A stretch of 64,000 nucleotides of DNA from Salvelinus alpinus (Eukaryota; Chordata; Actinopteri; Salmoniformes; Salmonidae). The stretch is taken from positions 87,828,390 through 87,892,389 of the forward strand of contig NC_092087.1 of the NCBI RefSeq assembly GCF_045679555.1, read 5' to 3'. The notes beneath the pieces were generated by a model that had not been told where the DNA came from, did no database searches, and saw nothing but the letters and a program-made list of their open reading frames with translations. Positions 42,700-55,270 of this stretch are shown piece after piece. Position numbers and translations under genes: made by a program. The first letter of the stretch is position 1. Every line of letters starts with the position of its first letter.

Positions 42700-43090
42700 A
42701 TTGACACAGACATGGTGGCGTAGCAGGAAGACATGCCATACCATAAACCAAGAGGTTGGAGTTCAAATCCCAGATGAGGACATGTTGAATAATAATTACT
42801 GTATAAATATACAGTACATACACTATGTAATCATTTATGTCATACGTACATTGAAAACGCTGACGCTATTTCGTGATGTTCTGGGGACATCCTTATTTAT
42901 GTTTGATGGGAGGCATCATTTGAACATTTGAATGCACATGTGCAGAGTTATGTGAACATGTGAATTATCATCACATGTGAATCACATGTGGTTTCACGAT
43001 TTCACATGAAATTTCACATGTGAAATATGCGCAAATCATGTGATTTTCAACATGTGAAATCATGTGGGTTTTTTTTTATAAGGGTAACTG
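42700..43090 (+). mobile_element. SINE-like repeat with A and B boxes
   Basis: tggcgtagcag (42716-42726) fits the pol III A box and agttcaaatcc (42760-42770) fits the B box, 44 bases apart, as in a tRNA-derived SINE head. Downstream 'cacatgtgaaatttcacatg'-type words repeat in both orientations (42945-43075). I do not know this family by name. Confidence 0.55.
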
Positions 43091-43799
43091 CACATTCTTG
43101 TATGATAACAATCAATATGTGGTGGTGCAAGTATACAGGTGAATTCCATGTTTTTTCTCTCCAGATGTACACTTTGTCACCACCCTCGAACTTTGTTATT
43201 ACAGAGGGGAAGATCCACAACATGTGAGTTCATCATCAGAATCTATTCAACATGGTGACGGTTGTGGAATACAACAGTGCTTTCAACAGATACACTGGAT
43301 ATACAGTTGGAATATATCATGCTGAGATACAGAACAAAGATCTGTTTTTCTACTGCAAAGATGATGGTGAACTTGTCTACAAAGCTGGATTTAATAAAAC
43401 AGGTAAGCACCCATAGAGGACAGTAGTGAAAACATAATAAATGTGCTTCAGGCAAAATGTATTTTACATCATGTGTGTTTTATGGCATATAAAATATTCT
43501 GCTAAGCACTATTTGGTTGACTCTAACATGAGTGAGGTTTGTATTTGACAAGTCAGGGAACTTCCAGAAAGAAACCTGTCTGTGCAGTTCTTATCTAACT
43601 TGTACCATCCCAGGGTGGAATCTTGCCGAGTTTGTTTTGAGGAAGTGAAAGAGAACTAGCTTGGGTATCAGTCTGACACAACACAAGCCACCTCAATTGA
43701 CTCCGTCTAAAAGTACACTTACTAAAGCTTATAGGTGGAACACATTGAAATACAAGAGACCTGGCCAGTATGAATCTGTCCAACCTTATTGGACATTTA

Positions 43800-45856
<2,057 letters not shown>

Positions 45857-46730
45857 TACATGTGCATTAGTAAAATGGTAGAAAAAGAAAATAAGTGTTT
45901 TATGATATTTTCCCCTCGCAGTTGAGCCCTCCATCCATCTGAGGTCCATGACACCCCTCCAAGTTGACGTGCAGCTCCTACAAGTTCAACCCCAAACAGA
46001 TCAGGGTGACCTAGTGGAGGGACGGACAGGAAGTGACCTCAGATGCAACTTCCCCTGAGGACTTGGCCAATGGCAACGGGTACCACCAGATCCACGCCTA
46101 CCTGGAGTACACGCCCATACCTTTAGAGAGGATCTCCTGTATGGTGAAGCATGCCAGCTTCACTGAACCAAAGAGCCTACACTGGGGTAAGGGAACGAGG
46201 GTGTAAGGGAACGAGGATGTAATGGCTCAAGGAATTAAGGGAATGAAGAGATGAGGAAACAAGTAGCCACACTGAGTTTGACAGGAATTTACTGGTTTAA
46301 CAAACTGAGTGATACTGGAATGGCTTAGGGAAGGGGGGGAACAAGGAGATTAGGAAATTGGAAACAAGCAGGCAAGTGTGACTCAAAATGGCTAGGGTAA
46401 GGGAATAAGGAAGTAAGGAAGCAAACTGAGTGACTGACTGGAATTTCTGTGGTAAGGGAGCAAGGAACTAAAGAAATAGGGAAGTGGGGAATCAAAGAGC
46501 TCATATTAATGTGGTTCACCATTTCAGACATACTTTTATTTCATCCCAGACACAACTCTGCATGATTTAAGTGTGGTTATATGCATGTTAGAGATGTGTT
46601 TGTTTTGTGACTAACTTGAGCCATTCTAACTCAGTCTGAGAGGAGTAAGATAGCCGTCTGGGCTGGTGCTGGGGGTGGTCTTTGGTGCAGTTGATCTCGA
46701 TTACTACAACAGGAGGAAGACCACTTGTGG

Positions 46731-46850
46731 TGAGACATACAAGAATCTATCAAAGATAGTATAGTTCACTGGTGGTGAGACATACAAGAATCTATCAAAG
46801 ATATTATAGTTCGCTGGTGGTGAGACATACAATCCTCTGAGATATTACAT
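46731..46850. repeat. 45-bp tandem duplication, 2.5 copies
   Basis: gtgagacatacaagaatcta... recurs at 46731, 46776 and partly at 46821, beginning at the degenerate donor of the pseudogene's transmembrane exon. Confidence 0.85.
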
Positions 46851-46859
46851 TCAGAGGCC

Positions 46860-47890
46860 TACCTTTTGACCCACAATTGCCTCACAATGACCATGGCACT
46901 AAGTTTACCTGTGATAAGTGTGTAACTTTTTACAATGCCCTCGTTAAGCTAAGGCCAGACCAAGTGGATAGGTTGACGCATGAAACACAGACGCAGAGCG
47001 CCTCCCAGCTGTGGCACAATGCAAGGATACTGCGCATCACTGCCAGCACAGCACAACAAACCCAGGAAAATTCTTAAATGAACACTTGCTCCTGGCTTTT
47101 AGAGGGAATTCTGCCACTTGGTACTGCAACAAGGACAAAGGCACACAACTGATGGAAGGCAGAGGATTTGCTGTGGAGAGAAAAGGCCTGGTGGTGCATC
47201 CTGGCCATCCCTGGTCGGCAGCTGGGATTCTGGATCCTGGAAGTGAAATGTGACCTGAGGCTCCAAATCAAATTTTATTGGTCACATACACGTGTTTAGC
47301 AGATGTTATTGCGGGTGTATCGAAATGCTTGTGCTTCTAGTTCCGACAGTGCAGCAATATCTAACAAGTAATATCTAACAATTTCACAACATATACCTAA
47401 TACACACAAATATAGTAAAGGAATGGAATTAAGAATATATAAATACTTGGACGTGCAATGTCAGAGCGGCATAGACTAAGATACAGCAGAATAGTATAGA
47501 ATACAGTATATACATATGAGATGAGTAATGCAAGGTATGTAAACATTATTAAAGTGACATTATTAAAGTGACCACATCACTGAAGGAGTTTTTGACCCAG
47601 TCACGTGGTGACGTCAAGTCACGTGGTGACAACAAACAGTTTGTCATCCTTCCAAATGGGCCAAGTGGATATTACCTCCAGGTCCAGTTGTCCATGTTCT
47701 GTTTGGTCATCTGGACACCTACAGAAGACCTGGACATCCCTTTAATGCAGACTATACACAGGGTCATGTGACACGGTTACATAATTTTTACGTTCTGCAC
47801 ATGCTCCCCAGAATTGTAGATGACTTTGTGGCCAGTAAAATTAAGCTCTGCAGCAAGTACAGCGGGTTAGTAAAGATGCCAGTGAACTAG
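46860..47890 (+). pseudogene. YqaJ-type nuclease fossil
   Basis: Peptide pieces in order: DHGTKFTCDKCVTFYNALVK and LTHETQTQSASQLWHNARIL (46900-47035), then in another frame KFLNEHLLLAFRGNSATW, GRGFAVERKGLVVHPGHPW and GILDPGS (47074-47245), then after a LINE tail LKEFLTQSRG and PSGYYLQVQLSMFC (47580-47690) and DDFVASKIKLCSKYSG (47818-47865). These match the YqaJ/lambda-exonuclease fold proteins found in large numbers in fish genomes: QLWH, a PDG-like core (here disturbed near 47225) and the QVQ motif. Frame changes and loss of the catalytic segment make it dead. Such genes may travel with DNA transposons; I cannot tell which here. Confidence 0.7.
47264..47575 (-). mobile_element. 5'-truncated LINE tail in the YqaJ fossil
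   Basis: Begins caaatcaaattttattggtc on plus, the reverse complement of a LINE end, and runs through 'aggtatgtaaacattattaa'. It separates the two halves of the YqaJ sequence. Confidence 0.8.
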
Positions 47891-47892
47891 AT

Positions 47893-47918
47893 GAAGAGGA
47901 GATGGGGGATGGGCATAA
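47893..47918 (+). repeat. Left target-site duplication of the L2 insertion
   Basis: gaagaggagatgggggatggg plus cataa recurs at 53489-53514 with one or two mismatches, on either side of the L2 LINE. Confidence 0.85.
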
Positions 47919-48143
47919 ACTTCTCAGCCCTCTCCTGTACTCCCTGTTCACCCATGACTGCGTGGCCATGCACACCTCCAACTCAATCATCAAGTTTGCA
48001 GACGACACTACAGTGGTAGGCTTGATTACCAACAACGACGAGACAGCCTACAGGGAGGAGGTGAGGGCACTCGGAGTGTGGTGTCAGGAAAATAACCTCA
48101 CACTCAACATCAACAAAACAAAGGAGATGATCGTGGACTTCAG

Positions 48144-48163
48144 GGGCCTGTTGCACAAAAGTA
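48144..48163 (+). repeat. Left terminal inverted repeat of Harbinger
   Basis: gggcctgttgcacaaaagta; pairs with 52584-52603. Confidence 0.9.
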
Positions 48164-48367
48164 GAATTAAGACATCCGGGATAAATGACTCAGCTGAGCT
48201 CAATGAAGCCAAAACATGTGCGTCCAGGCTTAATTGGTTGCACAAAGACCAAGCCAGGATGAGCAGACACGGATTCATTAAGCCAGGTGAAACCAATCCT
48301 GGATAGGTGCGCGCTCACGGCTCACTCAAATAGACCCCGCCACAGATCACAGATTAACTGATTTACC

Positions 48368-48786
48368 ATGGCAACTAGAGCCGCGTACTTTCCCCCGTCG
48401 GAAGCACAAATCCTCATGGAGGCATACGAGGAGGTAAAATATATAATTAAGAAGAAAGGCAACACCGCCACAGTGATAAAGCAAAGAGAAAAAGCGTGGC
48501 AAAGTATTGCAGACCGCCTGAATGCGTAAGTAGTGCACAATTACACACTCACCGCTCCGCTGAAACATCACAATTACAATTCAAATATTTAATTCACATC
48601 TCCAAAAATGCAGTTGTACTGTAATTATGAAACGGTAAAATTTTTAATTGAAATGCACTGCAGATATGAGTGAAATTGTGTAAAGTAACTCCATCACACT
48701 GTATAAAGCTATGATAATTTTTTTGATATTTTTACTGAAAACAAGACAAAAATACCAAGTAATTTTTTGCAGTGTGACTCCATTAA

Positions 48787-48824
<38 letters not shown>

Positions 48825-49964
48825 TAAACATGAACGGGCCAAAACGGACATGGCAGCAGGTCAAAATCAAATACAAGAACATTCTGCAGAATGGTATGGT
48901 CCCTGACTAATATTTAACAAAGCACAAGCATATATTGTACCCAGAAGGTGCCTGCTCACACATTGTCTGTACTGTTTTAGCAGTGAAAAAGAATACCCAC
49001 AGACAAGGCACGGGTGGTGGGTCACCAAAGGCTGACCTTACCCCAGCAGAGGACATGGCCTTGGAGCTAAATAAAGGCAGGCCCGTCTTAGAGGGGATCC
49101 CTGGGGGGAAAGAGACGAGCATAGGTTCCTCCCAAGATGCCACCCGCTTCATTCAAGGTATGTCCTTCCATCTCTACATGGGATACAACCACATTCATAT
49201 TGAATCAATTTGGACTGTCTGACTTTGGTTTACCTATTGCCTTGCAGTGTCTGGCAGCACTGTGTTCCTGTTAGAGCCACCAGCACAAGCACCAGACGAT
49301 GCTGATCCAGTGAGTACTCCATCAAAGGCATACTGTAGGCCTGGCATGTCTTGTCTACTAGCTTCAATATGAATCCGATTAAATGTGATAGGGTGAAGGC
49401 CCCAGTGCAGCAGCAACAGCACATGATGGAGACGATGATGAGGAGGAGACCATCTCTCTGGATTCCAGAAGGCATGAGGTATCATGTTAAGACTGTGAAA
49501 GTACTATTTACTCTACAATGGTGAGGAGTCCTCATCAAAATCAAAAAATCTAATTTATTTTACAGGACCCAGATGCTATACAGTGGGAAAACCAGCCTGG
49601 CAACATAGTGCGTATTAATAAAAGGACACCACATCCTGCCAAATTCCAGCTGCGCTAATTGTATTGTGTTCACAGAGCTCACAAGCTATCAGAAAGTTGT
49701 ATGGCAACCACCTCCGGCGCCAAATAGAACTGGCAGACATAGACATTCAGTACAAGAAGAAAAAGATGGAAAATCTTGCACTGGAGTCCGAAATAAAAAA
49801 GAGGACAATTAGGAAACTGGACCTTGAAATAAAAAAACTTGAGAGGGAGGTGAGATATGCCTTCAATGTACACTGTATGCTAACTGTAACACAAATGTAT
49901 TAATCATTATTTTTCTTTCCTCCCCCAGCTCCAAGAAGATGACACAGCTCAAAATAAAAATTAG
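48368..49964 (+). CDS. Harbinger Myb/SANT-like DNA-binding partner protein
   Basis: Eight exons with GT/AG sites: 48368-48525, 48823-48893, 48981-49157, 49248-49309, 49392-49478, 49566-49607, 49676-49849, 49929-49964. Together they make 807 nt, an open frame of 268 residues ending NKN-TAG. The N-terminal third is a Myb/SANT-like trihelix (PPSEAQILMEAYEEV, REKAWQSIADRLNA, RTWQQVKIKYKNIL). A linker with acidic residues follows, then a basic, highly charged coiled coil (IELADIDIQYKKKKMENLAL, TIRKLDLEIKKLEREL). In Harbinger elements this protein helps bring the transposase into the nucleus and onto the element ends. The first ATG has the context taccatgg. The second exon follows a (GT)n tract instead of a pyrimidine tract, an unusual acceptor. 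I recognise the protein as an MSANTD4/NAIF1-like family member common in salmonids. Confidence 0.88.
48789..48820. repeat. (GT)16 at the exon 2 acceptor
   Basis: A GT repeat that ends in the AG acceptor at 48821-48822 of the Myb/SANT-like gene, taking the place of the usual pyrimidine tract. Confidence 0.9.
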
Positions 49965-50184
49965 GTATATTCTCGTAAAGTCAAGTGAGCCATGACATAT
50001 GAGCTCTTATTGTGAGCACACAGGACGGTGGCATCTTTCTAAGGTTTTTTTTATTTTCCCAGCAATCAGTACAACCAAGTCATCGTTATAAGGCATCGCC
50101 CTCTTTTGCCCACCCCCCCAGCACCAGGTGTGGCCACTAGCCTATATGAAGGCCCAAAATTGTGTGTTCCTTTCTGCTCTGACA

Positions 50185-51475
50185 ATGGCATGCCCATTCG
50201 TGCGAGATGTGGTGGATGAAGAAGCACTTGTGCTGAGGAGAGCCTTCAGGCGAGAAAGGGTCTTCAGGGACCGGTTGGACCCACTGGCCTTCCCTGATGA
50301 CCATCTATATGAAAGATACAGGTTTTCTGCAGATGGCATCAGGTATCTATGCAGACTACTGGGTCCCAGGATTAAGCACCGCACTGCACGGAGCCATGCA
50401 CTGAGTGTGGAGCAAATGGTTTGTGTGGCCTTGCGCTTTTTTGCTAGTGGAGCCTTCCTGTACTCAGTGGGGGATGCAGAACAGCTGAACAAGGCCACAA
50501 TTTGCCGCACAATAAGGAGTGTGTGTCTGGCTATCAAAGCATTAGCAGATGTCTTCATCTCCTTCCCTGGCCACAGAAGACTCTGTGACATCAAAGAGGA
50601 GTTCTATAGGATTGCAGGTAAGAGGATCTACAAATTACAGGACAACTGTTAACACATAGTAGGATACTCATTACTTTGCGTGACAGGTTTCCCCAATGTC
50701 ATTGGTGCAGTGGACTGCACACACATAAGGATAAAAGCCCCCTCAGGTGCCCATGAGGCCGATTTTGTGAATAGGAAATCCTTTCACAGCATTAATGTTC
50801 AGGTGAACATAACTTTTTGATATTGTCCATTGACGAACACTCTGCATTGCCAGTGATGTGCATTGATTGGTGTAATATTCCTCATCTTATGATTTCAGAT
50901 GGTCTGCAATGCTGACTGTGTGATCAGCAATGTTGTGGCAAAATGGCCTGGCTCAGTCCATGACTCCAGAATCTTTCGGGCCTCTGAAATCTATCAGTGC
51001 CTATCACAAGGTAAGCCACACAACCCCTATTTATAACCATCATGGCTGTGTCAAGAATATCACTGTGTTTATGAGGTAGTAATGATGAGATTTTGTGTTG
51101 ACAGGTGAATTCTCTGGTGTGTTGCTGGGAGACAGGGGGTATGGCTGCCAGCCTTTTCTCCTGACACCTTTCACAGACCCCCAGGAAGCACAGCAGGCCT
51201 ACAACCATGCCCATGCCAGGACCAGGGCCAGAGTTGAAATGACCTTTGGCCTCCTGAAGGCACGCTTTCACTGCCTTCACAAATTAAGGGTCAGCCCTGT
51301 TAGGGCATGTGATATTACTGTGGCTTGTGCTGTCCTCCACAATGTGGCCTGCCTGAGGAAGGAGAGGGCCCCCAGAGTGCCACCAGCCATGGACTGGGAC
51401 AATCCGGCAATCTTCCCTGATGACGACAGTGGTCGGCTGCTGAGGGACCAATATGTGTTGAATTATTTTAGTTAG
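50185..51475 (+). CDS. HARBI1-like Harbinger transposase
   Basis: Four exons: 50185-50617, 50687-50802, 50899-51010, 51105-51475, all with GT/AG sites, joining to an open frame of 343 residues from [10 protein letters not shown] (HARBI1 is about 350). Upstream in-frame ATGs at 50128 and 50146 would add 19 or 13 residues and cannot be excluded. The N-terminal half is a helical DNA-binding region ([38 protein letters not shown]). The DDE nuclease follows: [15 protein letters not shown] (first Asp), [12 protein letters not shown] (second Asp), [17 protein letters not shown], and [15 protein letters not shown] (Glu). All three catalytic positions are kept. It would cut and join the element ends in the nucleus with the partner protein encoded just upstream. 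Confidence 0.9.
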
Positions 51476-51832
51476 TATGTGTGCTTTCAATTTTGGTTAA
51501 ATATGTCCTGCGGTGGCAGAGGAATTTGGGTTTTTTTGGGTTCGTTTTTTGACGAATTTGGCCTCTTATGATGTTTGTGCGGTATACTGTGTGTAATACA
51601 AGGCTGCAGGGAGGCTACTGCATCCATTCATTTGTCTGTTCAGTTGATGTGTATGGATTTGTCCTGCATTTATTTTAGTGTGCAGACATGCAGGGTGTGT
51701 TATATACAGACCTTTGAATGTGTATGTATCATTTTGTATAATATGCTTGGATTCTGTGCTTTCCATCTTGTAGAGTCACTGTGACTTCAGTTTCGAAAGG
51801 AGCTGATGGTTTACCTGCTTTGTTTTGTCCTT

Positions 51833-51850
51833 ATTCAATAAAGGAACATA
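51833..51850 (+). terminator. Polyadenylation signal after the transposase
   Basis: ttcaataaaggaacataa contains AATAAA at about 51838, about 360 bases past the transposase stop. Confidence 0.5.
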
Positions 51851-52583
51851 ATGTTACACATTGTGTTTTTATATTCATATGGAATGTGTATTTGTTTATA
51901 TGACAGAGTACTAGGGCCACACTGAAGAAAAAGGATAAAGTCATAAATTTATGAGGCTGGTTCTTTCTGCAGAAAAGCTACATATTGTTTTTACAGTTTT
52001 GATACTTATGACAATGTGATACTTAATATTCTGGCACATCAGCATGTCTTTGTTTATGAAACCATACTGAAGTACAATTTCACGAAATGCCCCACATCTG
52101 TCATTTTAACAACTGTCCTCCTTTAAAACAACTGGTTACAATATTATGACTTGTGTTTTTTTCCCCTCTGTGGCCCTAATATTCTATCATTTTATATATA
52201 GCCTTATAGTCTATGGGAAACTGTAAATTATCTAATGATAGCAACATCATCTAAAAATCATTTTTTATCCAAAATCATTGAAATTAATGATCACAAACGT
52301 TTAAATAATAACAGTGGGTCTAGTTATATGTGATAACAATGTATAGTGAGCAGTGAAATAACTATTGGTTTCCATTTGTGGTGACTGCTGACTGACATTA
52401 GGGATGAGATTAAATAGATCCTGGAATTTAGCCTGGTCTGGAGCAGGCTAGCTCCACAGAATAAATCTCCATGGTAATTTATACCATAACATATCCTCCT
52501 GCCCCCTATCCATCTTTAGTGCAACCGGATTACGGATCAATTGAGCCAGGATCACCAAGATATCCTGGCTTAATCCCTTATCC

Positions 52584-52603
52584 TAGTTTTGTGCAACAGG
52601 CCC
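52584..52603 (-). repeat. Right terminal inverted repeat of Harbinger
   Basis: tagttttgtgcaacaggccc; reverse complement gggcctgttgcacaaaacta matches the left end in the first 17 bases. Confidence 0.9.
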
Positions 52604-53488
52604 CAGGATACAGAAGAGGGCGCACCCCCCTATCCACATCAAAAGGACAGTAGTGGAGAATTTTAAGTTCCTCGGCGTACACATCACGGCAAACTGAAAT
52701 GGTCCACCCACACAGACAGTGTGTGCGCAACAGCGCCTCTTCAACCTCAGGAGGCTGAAGAAATGTGGCTTGTCACAGAAAACACTCACAAACTTTTACA
52801 GATGAACAATCGAGAGCATTTTGTCGGGCTGTATCACCGTCTGGTACGGCAACTGCTCCGCCCACAACCGTAAGGCTCTCCAGAGGGTAGTGAGGTCTGC
52901 ACAACGCATCACCGGGGGCAAACTACCTGCCCTCCAGGACACCTACACCACCCGATGTCACAGGAAGGCCAAAAAGATCATCAAGGACAACAACCACCCG
53001 AGCCACTGCCTGTTCACCCCGCTATCATCCAGAAGGCGAGGTCAGTACAGGTGCATCAAAGCTGGGACCGAGAGACTGAAAAACAGCCATCACTAACATT
53101 GAGTGGCTGCTGCCAACATACTGACTCAAATCTCTAGCCACTTTATTAAAAAAATGGATGTAATAAATGTATCACTAGTCACTTTAACCAATTCCAATTT
53201 ATATAATGTTTACATACCCTACATTACGTATAGGGTATATATGTATATACTGTACTCTATACCATCTACTGCATCTTGCCTATGCTGTTCGGCCATCGCT
53301 CATCCATATATTTATATGTACATATTCTTATTCATTCCTTTACACTTGTGTGTAAAAGGTAGTTGTTGTGAAATTGTTAGATTACTTAGATATTACTGCA
53401 TGGTCAGAACTAGAAGCACAAGCATTTTGCTACACTCACATTAACATCTGCTAACCATGTGTATGTGACCAATAAAATTAGATTTGAT

Positions 53489-53514
53489 AAAGAGGAGATG
53501 GGGGAGGGGCATAA
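53489..53514 (+). repeat. Right target-site duplication of the L2 insertion
   Basis: aaagaggagatgggggaggg plus gcataa, partner of 47893-47918. Confidence 0.85.
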
Positions 53515-54035
53515 TGTTAAGAGTAGGTAAGTTCATAACATTTCTCAGAAGTCTATGAATTCACAAACTGGTAGGGATAAATGATCGTGTGATATTGTGT
53601 TTTATAAAAGGGTGATAACTGCCACTAAATCATCTCATGTATTGAGAGAGGAGATATGTTGTTACTCATTATGATTTGTTATGCTGTATTCATTATGAAA
53701 ATGGAGTTCACATCATCTTGACTGAAACCAATAACGTAGTCGACTCTCTGTAATCATTTTGTCATGCCCACTACCAACCTTTTTGCTTATGTTGCCTAAT
53801 CATTTGGTTATGTTATGTCACTACTGCAACAAAATATTAATAAGAAAAGTAGGTTATCTGTCAGTGTTAAATATACTACCAAGTTGTACATCATTTGTTC
53901 AGAGTCACTGTATTTCATGTTTTCAAATAAAAATTCAGTTACATTGAACAATACATTGCAGTTAATGAGGTTACTAGTACCCTCCCCCCACCCCACACTA
54001 CTTGCTGGAAATAAGCTCCCCTCTCAGATTCACAA
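53515..54035. other. No gene recognised
   Basis: AT-rich sequence after the L2 duplication; possibly the former 3' region of the YqaJ unit. Confidence 0.4.
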
Positions 54036-54039
54036 GGCC

Positions 54040-55270
54040 AGCACAGATATGTAGTATTTTATCGATTTTGGAGACCAGTGTGATTGGCACAGTCTTTCAA
54101 ACGCTGTATTGCCCTTTCGACATGGATGCGGACGTTTGCAATACGCCGAGCGTTGGTCGCCTTCTCACAGGTGAGCTGCCCTCCTTGGCACGTGAACGCT
54201 GGAATGACCAAGGTCACTCTACGTTCATCCGGTACGTCCCGGATGTTAAATCCACGACCCCCAGTCGCCTCATCCCCAGAGCGAAGGTAATCCAGAAAAG
54301 CCTGAGTGCTGTGTTGTGTATTTATCACTGCACCTGCCACCATAGACATCTGAAATGAACACAACTACTCCACAAGGAGCAACAGCCACTAAATACTTTA
54401 CAGTGTTGCTGGCATAATAATGGCCGTAAGATTCACTCTGTGAGTCTAAATGTTTTAGACTGTGTGACACCAAAGCGCTGTGTTAAATCAGCCATGACCA
54501 AGTTGAGTCTAAGTTTCCTGAGGGTCATCAGTGTCTTGTCCACTACATGCACTGAAAATGATGTAGGAGCAAAAGGCTGTAAACATGATACATGGGTATG
54601 AAAGGCAAGCAATGGTAGTCCTTTATATAATATAGTATCTGCAGGTTTGGCAACCAGACTGTCGGCAAAAGTTCTCGATCCCTCATTGGATACCTGGGTC
54701 ATCTCCATGGCACTGCTGATCTGTATAGTTTGACTGCAATAGTTGTGGTCCTCCAGCATAAGATCCATCCATTGTGACTGAGCATCAGAGAAGCCCTGGG
54801 ATGCAGGAGGTGACCCACTCACCCTGCTTGACTACAGTCATCTTCACGGTTAAGCATAAAATAATAGTTGTCATTGTAAGCTTGGACAGGCAATGGCACT
54901 GGAATATCTGATCAATAACATAGACATTTTGGAAGTGAACTAATAAAAACTGTTTGCCTGGTCAGTGAGCTGAAAACACCAACCTGCTGTTGTAATGTTG
55001 TCAGTGACTGCAACTGTCGTTGCCGTGTCTTCTCTGGGGCTCTATCGTAGCCTAGTCATAGCGTTGGGTAAGGGTTCTCGACTTTGTCAACAAAGTGGAA
55101 CGAGTCTTCGGCGGTTTCTTTAATTTGAGATTTCGCAACCACAATTGCTTGTCTTCTTCCGCAGTTGGTAGACGATGGAATGTGTACCATGGTGGACGTG
55201 CATTCTGACCTTTTTAATGGTGTATTAGCTTTAACCACAAACGTCATTAGCTTTAACCACAAAAAATAAC
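54040..55270 (-). mobile_element. DDE transposase fossil of the DDE_Tnp_4 type (ISL2EU/IS4EU-like)
   Basis: Minus-strand pieces from high to low coordinate: a basic head (CGRRQAIVVAKSQIKETAED, 55165), a helical region DTILYKGLPLLAFHTHVSCL and LRKLRLNLVMADLTQRFGVT (54640-54460), then after a loss that removes the first catalytic block NTVKYLVAVAPCGVVVFISD with VYGGRCSDK (54420-54330), then FLDYLRSGDEATGGRGFNIR and RRIANVRIHVERAIQRLKD (54300-54085). GGRGF stands where the family has a catalytic DRGF, so the second Asp is changed; the VHVER Glu is kept. This family (HTH_Tnp_4 plus DDE_Tnp_4) is known from fish ISL2EU-type transposons. Dead. Confidence 0.75.

Larger units (their letters stand above)
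48144..52603 (+). mobile_element. PIF/Harbinger DNA transposon, apparently intact
   Basis: A 4460-bp element. The left end gggcctgttgcacaaaagta and the right end ...tagttttgtgcaacaggccc are inverted repeats (the outer 17 bases match perfectly, looser beyond). The 3-bp target duplication CAG (48141-48143 and 52604-52606) is exactly what joins the interrupted LINE sequence gactt-cag-gatac. It holds two genes on the plus strand, a Myb/SANT-like protein and a HARBI1-like transposase, both with open spliced frames, which is the canonical Harbinger two-gene layout. About 1.1 kb of noncoding DNA follows the transposase, with an aataaa signal at about 51838. Mobility cannot be proven from sequence. 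Confidence 0.93.
47919..53488 (+). mobile_element. L2-like LINE, 5'-truncated, split by a Harbinger transposon
   Basis: The LINE occupies 47919-48143 and 52604-53488. The first part encodes LLYSLFTHDCVAMHTSN, FADDTTVVGLITNNDE (RT active site) and INKTKEMIVDF. The second part resumes with VEQVSSFKFLGV-like sequence, then SGCITVWYGNCSAHNRKALQ near 52825 and the basic end RRGQYRCIKAGTERLKN. The tail ends gaccaataaaattagatttg. Direct repeats of about 25 bases flank it (47893-47918 and 53489-53514). The truncation at the RT palm is typical of L2 copies. Confidence 0.9.

Noticed and set aside
42716-42770. Functional tRNA gene
   Set aside because: A and B boxes are good, but the stems do not pair into a cloverleaf, so a SINE head is more likely.
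53815-54054. 79-codon plus-strand frame after the L2 insertion
   Set aside because: Low-complexity, no domain, and it overlaps the start of the antisense transposase fossil.
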